The notes under the pieces were generated by a model. That model was not told where the DNA came from, did no database searches, and worked only from the letters and a program-made list of their open reading frames with translations. Below are positions 10,012-22,233 of a DNA stretch of 64,000 bases, one piece after another. Made by a program: the position numbers and the translations under genes. Source of the DNA: Stromatinia cepivora (lineage: Eukaryota; Ascomycota; Leotiomycetes; Helotiales; Sclerotiniaceae); the NCBI GenBank assembly GCA_014898415.1, contig RCTD01000026.1, forward strand, positions 124,001 through 188,000, read 5' to 3'. Each line of letters starts with the position of its first letter. Position 1 is the stretch's first letter.

Positions 10012-13000
10012 AAAAGCTCGCCCTCAAATGTTTCAGTTCTTTGTTCTATTGTTATTTCATCGAAAATCAGGTTTTGTAAAGGTTTATAAGCTTTAAATCA
10101 ATTAGATTGGTCATTTTGGTTGATTTGATTAATTTAATGGAAATTGATCAAATTGATCAAAATTATCAATCAAATTGATCAAAATAACGAATGAATTGAC
10201 CAAATCGATCAAATTGTTCATCAATTGATTAAATTAATATTGATTCATATTCTCCTTGATTTAGGGAACTTCTAAAAGGAAAAAGTTTTAATAGAAAAGG
10301 AAAGGAGATTGAATTATAGTATAGTAATGATAGATAGTTAATATAATTAATTCCGAAATCGATCAAGTTAATCGACCAAATTGACCAAATCAATCAAATT
10401 GAACGAAATTAATAGAGGTGACATTACATTTCGTTCTTATTATGTTCAAGCTTCCCTTTATATGATTTTTGAAATGATTATAGGTATATATTACCTTCGT
10501 ATTATCTTGATGGTGGCAGCTCGTCTATTATATAAAATTCGGGCTATATATATATATAATCAAATTCCCTCGAATTTGTATAGGTTTTTGATCCTTTCAC
10601 AATTGTATGTGTATGTACCATCATAAAATCATAATATCTAATCTACTATATTGAAGAACACTTTTCTTTTCTTTAGTTTTATAAATGAATTGTCATTTAT
10701 ATGATTATAATTATCCTTTTTACTTTTATAAAACTTTATTCAATCAATTAATCGATTAAAAGGACCAAACAACATTGGATTGGCCAAATAAAAATCGTAT
10801 AAGAGATACAATAATGTTTTAAAATCGGAAGCAAGATACCAGATAAGATCAGTATTGTTATTAAATTATAAGACTCTGTATAATAGGGTTTTTTGTGTTT
10901 TCTTTATTGCTAAAACCTTTTTTATTTTTTATTCCGAATTATCAGTTATATTAATAAACAGAGATAATTCGAATATCTAATTAGGAAGAAGATCGTTATA
11001 TATCTTGTATAATCGATTTGAAAGAAAAATAGAATGAATTTTCATCATAATCAAGAATTCGAATTTGAAAGAGCTTCTAGATCGATTAATAATCTTGAAT
11101 CTTTTTTGAATTGGAAAGTCCAGCTTTTTGAATAATCTTTGGATAAGATAACTTTTTATATTGAATTATATATAATCTTCGATATCGAAATCGATTTCAT
11201 ATTAATAAGTATTCATGGATTTCGATATCTTGGTTTAAATATATAATAAGCCTTCTTTCGCTTATACAAAAGTTAATCTATTATATTCTGTGTATATACA
11301 GGCATTACGCATATTTATATCGTTTATTAATTTATTAATATCTTTTTTTTATTCTTATATATATTTCGGTGTATACCCATATAAAATTTTGTAGAGTATA
11401 AACCCTCCTAAAGAATTGTATGGAAGAGTAAATTACGCATAATCCATTATAGATAGGAATTCTAATTAATCGTCTTGATAATAGCTAACAAATAGCTTTA
11501 ACCACTACTGAAGGTATTAATTATAGATCTCAGTTTGATTATCGATTTGGGGATAATAAGCAATAAATAGTTTGAAATCGATTCCTAGGATTTGGCTAAA
11601 TTCCTTTCAGAACTGTAATATAAATTGGGGGCTATAATCCAATATTATAATATTAAAGGAATTATAATATCGATATATATAATAGAGATATAATTATATT
11701 TGAACTCAAATATCGATTGATTTGTAATAAGATATAGAGATAGTTTGCTTTGTTAATCGATTAATAATAACTAAAATATTGTTATATCTGTATTTATCCT
11801 TATTAAAATTATAATAATCTATAATGATATATTACTATATTCGATTAGGAATTGGAAATGGATACAATAAACCGGGGGTACAATTGTATAGAACAAAGTT
11901 GTATTTGTAAATATAACAATTATATATATATCTGGTTATAGTATTATATATTCTGGATCAGTAGTATTATTGAAATAATAAAAGGTAAATTTTGCTTATA
12001 CCAGGATAAACAATGGAAACGGAATTATAAGCTTCACGAATCAAATAAGTTCGAAGATTATCGATATCGGGTACCACCAAACGATCATTGTAAAGCAAGA
12101 GGTTATTTTGAAGTGATATATACTTATAATTTTGGGTAATTTATATTTTGAATGTTAATAAGTTATCTATAGTTTTATTTGCTTTAATAATATAATTAAT
12201 TAAATCGAATCAAGAAGCGATTTCATTCAAATCGATATTAGTAATCGCTGTTTCATCTAGGTAATGTTTTCGTAAGACTTTTTTTATGATTTTGGTATCA
12301 ATTTGATTATCTTTAATAAACTATTGAAAGCGATTTTTCTTCTTGGTATAATTCTAAAAATCTAATTCGTTGATCCAATAGATTAAGGTATTGATAAAAG
12401 AGTTATCTTTTCTAAAACGATATATAATAATGAAATTATAATCAATTAGAACTTTTATTCAATAAACTTATCGAGCATTGAAAATCTTGATAATTATGAA
12501 ATATTCGAGGGCCTTATAATCGATATAAACCTTGATTTTATATAATAAGCCGGCGAATTCTGCTTTCCAATGATTAAAAGATCGAATAATTAACAGTATT
12601 TCTTTATTATAAATTTCGTAATTCAATTTAACAACAACCATAATCTTGAAGAAATAAACTACAGAAAACCAATCTTCGTTATACTATTGTAATAATACAT
12701 TAACAACTACCCCATCGAATACATCTATTTCGAATATATAAAGGAATCAGTGATTATAGTATTGTAGGAATGGAGCAGAGATAAGCTTTTTCTTCAAGAT
12801 ATTAAATGCGTTTTGGTATACTTTGTCGAATATAAACTTAACATTTGCTTTAATGAATTTGTTAAAAGATTTCACTATTATACTATAATCCTTAATAAAT
12901 CGTCAATAAAAATTATAAAAACCAAAGAATGATTGGATCCCTTTTATTATTATCGGAAAGATCTAGTTCTTAATTATCTCAATCTTTTCAGAATCCATTT

Positions 13001-14546
13001 TTACTCCTTTAATAGAAATGATAAAATCCAAATACTTGATATATATAACATTGAATTTATATTTCTTGAGATCCGCTTGTAAACCAATGGTTTTTAATTA
13101 TTTGAGAATTAGTTTAATATAAATTTGATATTCTTCTTTGTTTTCGGAATAGATTAGAATATTGTCAAAATATATTGTACAAAAGATATCTAGATAATCG
13201 AATAGAATATCATTTATATAACACTAATAGATTGTAGAACTATTCGTTAATCCGAATAATACGATCTTGCATTTATATGATCCATATCGGATTCGAAAGA
13301 TAGTATACTTTTCCAAAGCAGGATCTATTCTTATATAATAGAAAGTTTGACGAATATCGAGTTTGGTAAAGATCTTAGTACCGAAAAACCGAGAAAGCGT
13401 TTCGTCGATCAAAAGAAGGGGATATTGATCTTTATATATCAAGAAATTCAATAATCTAAAGTTTATATAAAACTTCAAATTATTATTGGGTTTCTTAACG
13501 AATAAAATAGATATAATATAAAGAGCTTGATTGAGTTTAATGAAATCTTTATTGAAATTATCTATAATATATTTTTTAATGATTTCTAATTGTTTTAGGG
13601 ATATCTTATAAAGCAGATTGTAATGTAAAACTTATTCTCCTTTATTTTCCAATATGATTTTATAATCATAAAATCAGTTAAAAGATAAGATGTTTGATTT
13701 ATACTTGGAAAAGGCTCGATAATATTATCGATATTCAAATAGTATTTCAGGTTTTGAATCGATTTCGATTAATACTTGATCGAGTTTCTCTCGAACTTTC
13801 GTATTCTTGAATTCGATTAGGGCAATCAATATTCTTTTTTCTGTATATTATTTATTTTATTAGAAATCTATTATATTATCGAGTTTTTTCAGAGTAATAA
13901 TAAAGAGTTCAGTTTGTTTATCTTTTTTATATTCTAATTGGAATTTATCGGGTTTGAGTGTGTATAGATCGAGGATTTCGGGTGATATACAGAGGAGGCA
14001 TTCGTAGATCTGTAGTAATAATATGGTTGATTGGGAAAGAAGTGGATTGAACTTGAAAGGAATCGGGATTTCTTCTTTTTCAACAAGAATCTGTATTATA
14101 TTCATATTTGAAGGTTCTTATTGTATATTATCAACTACAATTAATCTGTTCAATTATAAATCTCTTCGATTCCAATATTCTTCGAATTAATTATTTCGTC
14201 GATCAATATTTTATTGAGCTAATCGATCGATCTTCTATTTACAAAAGGATAATTGGGTAATAAAGAGATTATTCGAATAGGAAATAATACAGAATCTCTT
14301 TTTAGGTTATTCAAAATATCGATTAAAGCAATTGAACTTTGCTCAAATCTCTGATAACCAAAGTCTACCTAAAATAATATTATAATTTCTTAATTCAATA
14401 ATAAAAAAAGGAATAAAAGATTGTTCACAATTATCAACCATTAAATTAAGGAATATAAAATAAATAATAATATGGTTTTATATACCATTATATTCTTTAA
14501 TTTCAATTGAAGCTTCAAATAATATAATTCTAGATTTAAATATAGG
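10012..14546 (-). pseudogene. pol remnant of middle Gypsy (reverse transcriptase, RNase H, integrase region)
   Basis: The clearest part is 13478-13224 on the minus strand. It reads YINFRLLNFLIYKDQYPLLL, then LIDETLSRFFGTKIFTKLDI and YGSYKCKIVLFGLTNSS, the core of a Gypsy reverse transcriptase. Downstream near 13165 the catalytic box reads YFDN instead of YLDD/YxDD, followed by ILIYS. The DNA 3' of it (12.9-10.0 kb) should hold RNase H and integrase, but the frames are too broken to place domains securely. Stops interrupt every frame. Confidence 0.75.
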
Positions 14547-14551
14547 AAATA
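14547..14551. repeat. Target-site duplication of Copia, left copy (AAATA)
   Basis: AAATA directly precedes the 5' LTR; the right copy lies at 20033-20037. Confidence 0.9.
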
Positions 14552-14717
14552 TGTTGGAAATGAGGCCATCATAGGATTAGAATTGAGGTCACAAGACCAC
14601 AATGGTGCACAGACCATATTTAGGGATAACCTCAATTCTATTCCTACTAGAAATATAGATCCTTAGTTCAACTTACATAATCAACAATACTACTATTTCC
14701 TGCACCAAAAGTTAACA
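14552..14717 (+). repeat. 5' LTR of Copia element
   Basis: 166 bp, no gaps against the 3' LTR. Its left half keeps GAGGCC, GACC and GGTGCACAG where the 3' copy has AAGATC, GATT and GATACATAA. A GGTTATGAGATCC stretch directly downstream may be the primer-binding site; the matching tRNA was not identified. Confidence 0.92.
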
Positions 14718-15179
14718 GGTTATGAGATCCGGTTGTACAGTAATGATTAGAAAACAAAGCAAATCGAGAAAGGATTAGTATAGTTAATAGGGATGGAATA
14801 AAGTGAAAATCAGAGTTTTCATATAGTACTACCGAAGTAGAGTTGAAATACGACAATACAATTTATAATTCATAATATTACAGATCAAAGCGGAGAATAG
14901 TCTGTACAATGTTGATATAGAATTATAGCAGAGGCGAAAAGCAAGTTCGCATAACTACAAGAAAATATATTACAATACAATCTTATGAATTCTTTTATTG
15001 TTTTATTTTTATATTTCTTTATTATTTTGAATTTATTTGCTATATATCCTTTTTTAAGATCGTCTTAAAAATCTGAAGATTATCTTCGATACTCATCAAA
15101 CAATAAGAAACCTTTATAATATCGAAATCAAACAATCCTTCGAAGTTCGATCAAAATAATTATGAGCGATGATTCAAAC

Positions 15180-18100
15180 AAATGAAAATATAATTGAAAG
15201 GGAAAGGATGGTTTTATATAATTGATCAAATATTAGACGAATATGTGCAGATTGCAGGATCCAATATAGTATCTGCCTACAAGATCAATGGTCGTATATG
15301 TTACAATGTCGAATTGAAATCGGAATATTTAAAGAACGAAACGAATACGTTATTGTATATTTGTACAATACTCAATAATGATGATAAAACCTTCACCGAT
15401 GAATATTCAACAGTATATACATTCTAGAGATACCTTAAATCAAAATATACCAGAGTTAGTACAATCATAATCAATACATATATAATAATAATCCAGAACT
15501 TCAAATTCCAACCCAATACCCATCCCGATATAACCATTATCGAAGTTTGGGATAAACTAAAAGAATACAAAAGGAAACTAGGAACTATAGATGAAAGCTA
15601 TCAGTCAGTATATCAAGATATTGCCCTATTCTTGGTTTTAATATATAATTTTTCAATCGACTATCAAGGAGTAATGGATATATTGGATATCCAAATTAGC
15701 TTTAGTATCGATAATAAGATTAAGTATTTATAGATTAAAGAACTTCGTTTTAAGGATGGATCAGAGTTAGCGCAAATTGCGAAAAGATCTAGGTACGCTT
15801 CTCGACATCAAGAATCAGATTTCGAAACCCCAAACAATACTTGCGATCTATATCAAAGGGAAAATCATTATATACGAGACTACCTGTATTTAATACAAAC
15901 CAGTAAACTCCTTCATAGTTATCTTCGTTATCAAAGGAGAAAGGGATCATCGAATCCGAAGAAGATCTATTTCAACAAGAAAAACCAAATACATCCTATT
16001 AACAATATCTCTGAATCAAACTCCGATATTGAGGATATAATGAAAGAAGATTGCAATTTGACAAAAGAAACCATTAATAAGACTTCCTTTAACAAATAAT
16101 ATACCGATACAGGCGTTTCTTTATATATATCTGACCAATCTTCATTATTCAGATTAATAAAATCTATTACTAAACAAAGAATAAAGATTAGTAAAAGAAT
16201 GATATATTATTATCATTAGGGTCTAATAGATATAATATACGAAGATAATTCTAAGATACTATTTTCAAATGTATTATACATATTAAGGCTAGAAGTAAAC
16301 TTGCTATCAAGAAAAAGGATCTGCGAAACAGGATTGCAAAGGGAATTCAATTCTCATCATATATATTTCAAGAAAGACAATAAGAAAATCATCTATACTA
16401 GAATACAAGACGGAATGTACATGGTTTCATATATAACCAAAGGATATAAGGATATAGCTCTTTATTCTAATATATATCAAAATGATCAGGAAAAAGGTTT
16501 CTCTTTAAAGATAATCGATAGCACCAAAGGTATTGATAATGAATTAATATTCAAGGAGAAAGAGAGATACCTGTTATAGCATCGAAGATTCAATTATCTA
16601 GATCCAGATAAGATCAAAAATCTATACAAGGTATCCAATATAATTAAATCGATAAAGATCCTAATTAAATTAGATATCTATAAAGTGTATATACTCACCA
16701 AAATGATCAATCATATTCCGAAGCAATTGAATCTGCACAAATCAAAGAGACTCGAATTTATACATTTCGATGTTGCAGGATCATTCCCAAAATCGATTCG
16801 AGGGAATCGTTATTTTATATTGATCATTGATAGTTGTACAAAAATAAATTGGATTATATTATTTAAACAAAAAGATAATACAATTTAAATATTGAAAACT
16901 TAAAAAAAGGAAATAGAATTAGTTATTGGAAAAAAGATTATTGCAATTAGGACTGATAATATACCGGAATTTTTATAAGCTATTTATAAATGATTATCGG
17001 GTATATGATTCGAAGTTATAACAATTTCCTTTTTATATCAAAACGGACCTGTAAAACGGAATATAAGGATTACAAAGGTAGATATGAGAGTAATGCTAAA
17101 AGAAGCTGGATTACCATTAGAATTTTGGGATGAAGTTGTAGAGTATAATATTTATATCAGGAATCGTATTAGTATTGGTCCTAATATGAATGGAATAGAT
17201 CGATCCTTTATAGAAGCTTTTATAGGTACAGTATTAGATATAGAGATATACAAAGTTTAGGGGAGCAAATGTTATGTTTATATCAATCCCAAGATTATTC
17301 CGAAAGGGCAGAAATACAATAAATTGCAGGATACTTCGAGAATCGGTATATTCCTAGGATACTCAAAAGTTATGAACAAATATATCAAAGTATATTCTCC
17401 AGAATTAGATTATATATTTCGATCAAACAAAGTAATTATAGATGAATTTCACTAAGGAGGAGATTTGGATCTTAAATTAAGAAATTGTGAATCAGGTTTA
17501 TAAGGAATAAAGAATGTAAAGCCAGATCGAAAACCTTATAGTAGACCAGCAGCAAACAAGGCACCTTCTCCATCCTCAATACTAAATGCGATATTTATAT
17601 CACCTTTATTCCAAATATTTTCTTTAATAGATATTATACCGAATTCAATGATTGTATCAAGTATCCCAATTGTCGAATTGAGACCAGATAAATTAGATAC
17701 ATCAATACCAATATACAATGAAGATAAAGATGGCAATATCCAGAAAACAAATCAAGAATCTTTTTCCAAGGATATTTCAGATATCGAATCCATCATTTCA
17801 AAGGGTCCAGTCCAAGAATCAATTTCTGCAAACCCTGAATCTATACCAGAAGTAAAATTTAAGATTGTCTTAAATTTTGTTGACAAGCCTATTTCAACAG
17901 GATCAAAAAGCGAAGTAAATCTATAATCATCTAAGATTAAGCAAAAGGATGAAATGGATCTTGAAAACGAATCCCTAAGATATCTAATACAAAAACGAAA
18001 AAGAGATATAGAATAAGATCCTGAAGAAGAATAGAAAAGCAAAATTATAAAAGTGTTGATTGCGATATTTATATAAATCAAAACTCAAGAAAGTATAGAA

Positions 18101-19834
18101 CATATTATGATTATAATCCCAATTATTTATAAAATGGATCCTTATATCAAAGACAAGATTGTTTCAGATTTTATGATTTCGTTGATAGATATAGATAATA
18201 TAGAAGATGTAGTATATCCGGCCGAAGAAGTTCTAGAAATTAAAATATCAAGAACTTATAAGGAAGCAATATCGGATCGAAAATACTCTGAAAAATGGAA
18301 GGAAGTTATCCAAGAGGAAATCATATCCTTGATTCAAAATAATATTTGGGAAGAATATATACTTCCTAAAGGAAGTAATCTGGTTTCGATGAAATAAGTA
18401 TTTATAATTAAGATTAAGGATAATAAAGTAGAACGATTTAAGGTAAGATTAATAGTTCGAGGGTTCAATCAGGTATTAGGAAAGGATTACAATAAAACGT
18501 TTGTATCAATAATAAAGCTAAATATATTCAGATTATTCTTAGCTATTGTTGCAAAGGAAAATTTGGAATACTTATATTTCGATATCAAAAACATCTTTAC
18601 CGAATTGCATTTGAAGGAAGAGATCTATTTCGAATTATTCTAAAGTATTAAAGTCAAAAAGGGATATATACTACAAACTTTACAAAGCCTATATAAATTG
18701 AAGCAAATTGGGAAGGACTGGAGTTTATTATTGAAAAAAGAGCTTTTGGGTATAGATTTTGTATAAAGTTTGGCAGACCCATGTCTATATATATTCAAAG
18801 ACCGTAATATAATATTACTGGTATATATCGATGATATTGTTATTGCATCATATATATCATCGCAAATCATTTGGTTCGATGAAAAACTATCGGTCTGTTT
18901 TAATACTAAGAATCTAAGGGAGATTAGTAAGATCCTAAATGTTAGAATCATTCGCGATAGAAAAGTGTATATATTAATTATAGATTAAAAAGAATATCTC
19001 GATATTATACTAACCAAATACAATATTACATATAAATAACATCAAGTTAAAAAACTATCAATAATGGATTATACCCATTTCCGACCAGCAACCGATAACG
19101 ATGAATTAGTAGATATAAATGAATATCAACAACGAATAGAAAGTGTGATTTATTCAATAATATATATCCGATCAGATATAGCATTCTCAATTGGAAGATT
19201 TTTACAATTTATAACAAAACCAGCAAAACATTATACTATAGCTTTGAAGAATCTGATATGATATCTATAATCAATAATCAAATAAAAGCTATGGTTTGGG
19301 TCAAAAAGAGTATAATCTGATATTTGCAAAGAATACAATATGTCTGATAATACAATAAAGATATATACAGATGCAGATTGGGCTAATAACAAATATAATC
19401 GGAAAAATGTTTCAAAGGGAGTTGTGATATTCTATAGAGGCCTTATATTGTAGGTTAACAAGAAATAAGTGTTTGTAACTATCTTTAATGCAGAATCAGA
19501 ATATATTATAATAACAATATTCATCAAACAAAAAAGATGAATTACACAAATACTCAAAGACCTATTCAGATCAAATTATATTAAAAAGAACAAAGATATA
19601 ATTCAAATACTCAATAATAATCAAAGCACTTTAGCTTTAACCAAAAACCCATATTTATATAAACAATCCAAACATATAGATATCAATTATCATTTCATCA
19701 GAGATTTAATAGAAAAAAAGAAAATCGCTACTAATTATATCAATATATACGATATAATTGTTAACAGAATGACAAAGCCTTATACAAGGATTGCTTTCGA
19801 AAAATTCAAGAAAATGTTAGGATTAATAGTTTAA
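15180..19834 (+). pseudogene. Copia gag-pol polyprotein remnant
   Basis: Frames can be pieced across many stops. Gag lies near 15.2-15.8 kb. A CCHC knuckle lies at 15842-15883 with two Cys replaced by Tyr. The gag-pre-integrase region is near 16.3-16.7 kb (LLSRKRICETGLQREF). The integrase core is at 16.7-17.5 kb, including RLEFIHFDVAGSFPKSIRGN and a later FLGYSKVMNKYIKVYSPE. The reverse transcriptase is at 18.2-18.9 kb, ending with the intact LLVYIDDIVIA box. RNase H lies near 19.36 kb (YTDADWANN) and the end (MTKPYTRIAFEKFKKMLGL) at 19834. At least a dozen in-frame stops make it non-functional, although the YIDD catalytic box survives. Confidence 0.88.
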
Positions 19835-19866
19835 GAGAATCGAATAAGATATCTTCAATAAAGGAA

Positions 19867-20032
19867 TGTTGGAAATAAGATCATCATAAGATTAGAATTG
19901 AGGTCACAAGATTACAATGATACATAAACCATATTTAGGGATAACCTCAATTCTACTTTTATTAGAAATATAGATCCTTAGTTCAACCTACATAGTCAAC
20001 AATACTACTACTTCCTGCACCAAAAGTTAACA
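19867..20032 (+). repeat. 3' LTR of Copia element
   Basis: 166 bp. The right part keeps CCTACATAGTC and CTACTTCC where the 5' copy reads CTTACATAATC and CTATTTCC. It is preceded by a short purine run AATAAAGGAA. Confidence 0.92.
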
Positions 20033-20037
20033 AAATA
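20033..20037. repeat. Target-site duplication of Copia, right copy (AAATA)
   Basis: Identical to 14547-14551. Confidence 0.9.
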
Positions 20038-21946
20038 AACAAATAAAGAATATAGTATTAATAAAAGCGAATCCATTTGTTTCAGAATTAATAAATATTC
20101 TTGATCGATAAATATAACTATTTTTCGAAAGATTATAAGGAAGAGTGAATACTTTTTTTTCTATAAGTTTAATTAGATTAAGAAATCTCATATCCTATAT
20201 AATGCTTAGAATAGAAACGGAATCTAAATGTTTGATTTTAAACGTTTTTCTTTTTCTAAATAGACATTTTGTATAACTTCAATTATAATTTCTAAACTGA
20301 AGTCTTCTTCAGCATCCCGATATTTTTCGAATTCTTTTGCTTCTTTTTATATTATCTCGATCTTATTGAGATTATCGATATGAAGTATTGATGTATATAC
20401 TATTTCAGAAAAGGGAAAGGACGATGAATGTTTGAAGTTCGAATAATTATTGGATATAATAAAATTGATGTATTCGGGAGGAATATTCTGGGATAAAAAT
20501 GATTTCGGGAATATGAAGGTTCCAAAATTGGAGTTATTAAAATTTCGAAAGGATTATAAAGGGTTTGTAATAATTGTTGGTTTACAAATAATTATAAGGG
20601 TTTTTCGATTAATGTAATATTAGTTTTGTTTTTGTAATAAAACTTTGTTTTAATTTATTCTAATAAATATATTTATGAATTCTTTTATAGTTTTGTAATC
20701 CTTAATGAATATTACTATTGCTCGTAAAAGAAAATCGGAAATCTTTCGTTTAAGATCCTTGAATAGGACCTTATCATCGATAATCTCTGTTTAGGTAACA
20801 AGTAATCTAAACTTCCTATATTATTCTAGGAAGTTGTTATATCGAATCGTATTAGGCATGACCTATATTTCGTATTGAAAACGAGCATTATCGATTTCGG
20901 CTGGATTCCGATAAATCGTTGTAAACTGTTCAATCAATTCAAGTATTGTAAATCGGGGCATTTGTATATAAAAAGTATAATAATATATTTATACTTCCGA
21001 TTCAATTTGATCGATTATATATACACAGCATTACATTTCACTCTTAAATGATATAGTATATAATTCGAATCGTTCTATAATTAATAATTACTACAAATTA
21101 GTTTTAGATTCAATATCATCGCTAAGTTTAGTAATAAGATTTGTAGATTTTAATATATATATATCTTATTGCAAATTGTAATTAATATAAAAATACAATC
21201 TTGATTGATTAAATCAACTTCTTGAATAAAGGGACCCTTGATTATTAAATAGATCATCATTTCCTGAAAGAGAAAGAGAATTCTCGGAGGGCCCTGGATA
21301 ATCAAATCGTTTGATCAAAGTTTTCTTCCTTTGACTTCGAGATCTTCAGGTTTGCTTGGATAAAGATTCTTGAATTTCGATTAAAGGAATAAGAAGAGTC
21401 CTAGATACTATTATTGATCTGAATATCTATATAAATATCATTTAGGATTTAGAAGAAGGTTGTATTGTTGTAGAGCTTGTTATCATTATAATTTTCAATT
21501 GTCGATTCTTTTTTTTCAAATTTATAATTATTGTATAAAGATTTTGTAATTGTAATAATAATTCGGAAGAAGCAATTAAATCATTGAGAGTATTAGTTTT
21601 ATATACTGGAATCTTCTTTTTATTAATTTTCTTTCTTCTAATAATAATATTATTCAATCCTGTATTCATATTTTCTTCGAAAGATTGTTGAAATAATTAA
21701 GGAGAAAGAAAAAGTTCCTTAGAATATACTTTCGAAGATTCGGAGCATACAAAAGGAGGAATTCATTGTATTATAAAAATGATAATATACTTTTAAAGGG
21801 ATTTATCTTCATCGATTAAATCAAAATAGATCTTTTTCCTCTAAATATAACATTTATAAAAATTCACCTAAGAAAATATTATTAAAATGAAGTATTATTT
21901 GAAAGATTACCAAATAGCCGAACATTTGTAAATGAATTATAGATAA
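20038..21946 (-). pseudogene. gag region of middle Gypsy, degraded
   Basis: Lies between the Copia insertion and the element's 5' LTR (21947-22228 in minus orientation). The only longer open frame (21669-21442) is Lys/Asn/Ile-rich and unrecognisable. Assignment as gag rests on its position upstream of the reverse transcriptase in the same element. Confidence 0.55.
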
Positions 21947-22228
21947 TATAATGCACAAAAGCTATAATAGAGTTGAATAAACAAGATCAATTATATTCTT
22001 TAGAATCTATAATTGAAAAACTATGGCTTATAAAGAGCAACTAGATATATATATACAAATACCCATTTGTAGACTGTAGAGTTGTATATATACATTATTA
22101 GGGTTACTATTTTACTATACTAAATTATATGATTTGTAACGTATACGCATGGATGATCAGTTCATAAATTGATATGGGAGATAAGAGGTATCACGTGGTT
22201 AGCCTCCTGTGGTTCACGATTCGTGACA
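21947..22228 (-). repeat. LTR of middle Gypsy (5' LTR in element orientation)
   Basis: 282 bp. Its right (outer) end keeps TATCACGTGGTTAGCCTCC and TTCACGATTCGTGACA, where the partner has TATTATATAATTAGCTTCC and TTCACGATTCGTAACA. Confidence 0.92.
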
Positions 22229-22233
22229 AATAT
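22229..22233. repeat. Target-site duplication of middle Gypsy, right copy (AATAT)
   Basis: Identical to 9709-9713; sequence of the outer element resumes here. Confidence 0.9.

Larger units (their letters stand above)
14552..20032 (+). mobile_element. Inner Ty1/Copia LTR retrotransposon, inserted in the middle element
   Basis: 5481 bp with two 166-bp LTRs (14552-14717 and 19867-20032), ends TGTTGGAAAT...GTTAACA, flanked by a perfect AAATA duplication at 14547-14551 and 20033-20037. Internal order is gag with zinc knuckle, integrase, reverse transcriptase, RNase H, which is Copia order. The LTRs differ by about 17 transitions and no transversions, the least diverged of the three pairs. It separates the gag part (20038-21946) from the pol part (9996-14546) of the middle element. 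Confidence 0.93.
9714..22228 (-). mobile_element. Middle Ty3/Gypsy LTR retrotransposon, inverted, inserted in the outer element
   Basis: Two 282-bp LTRs (9714-9995 and 21947-22228) with ends TGTGACG...CGTGACA, flanked by a perfect AATAT duplication at 9709-9713 and 22229-22233. Orientation is minus: the reverse transcriptase at 13478-13224 reads on the minus strand and the polypurine tract abuts the LTR at 9996. Without its own nested insertion it is about 7.03 kb. The LTRs differ by about 56 transitions and no transversions by eye. All frames are broken. Confidence 0.92.

Noticed and set aside
14441..14635. Minus-strand open frame overlapping the Copia 5' LTR
   Set aside because: It crosses the insertion junction of two transposons and so is fortuitous.
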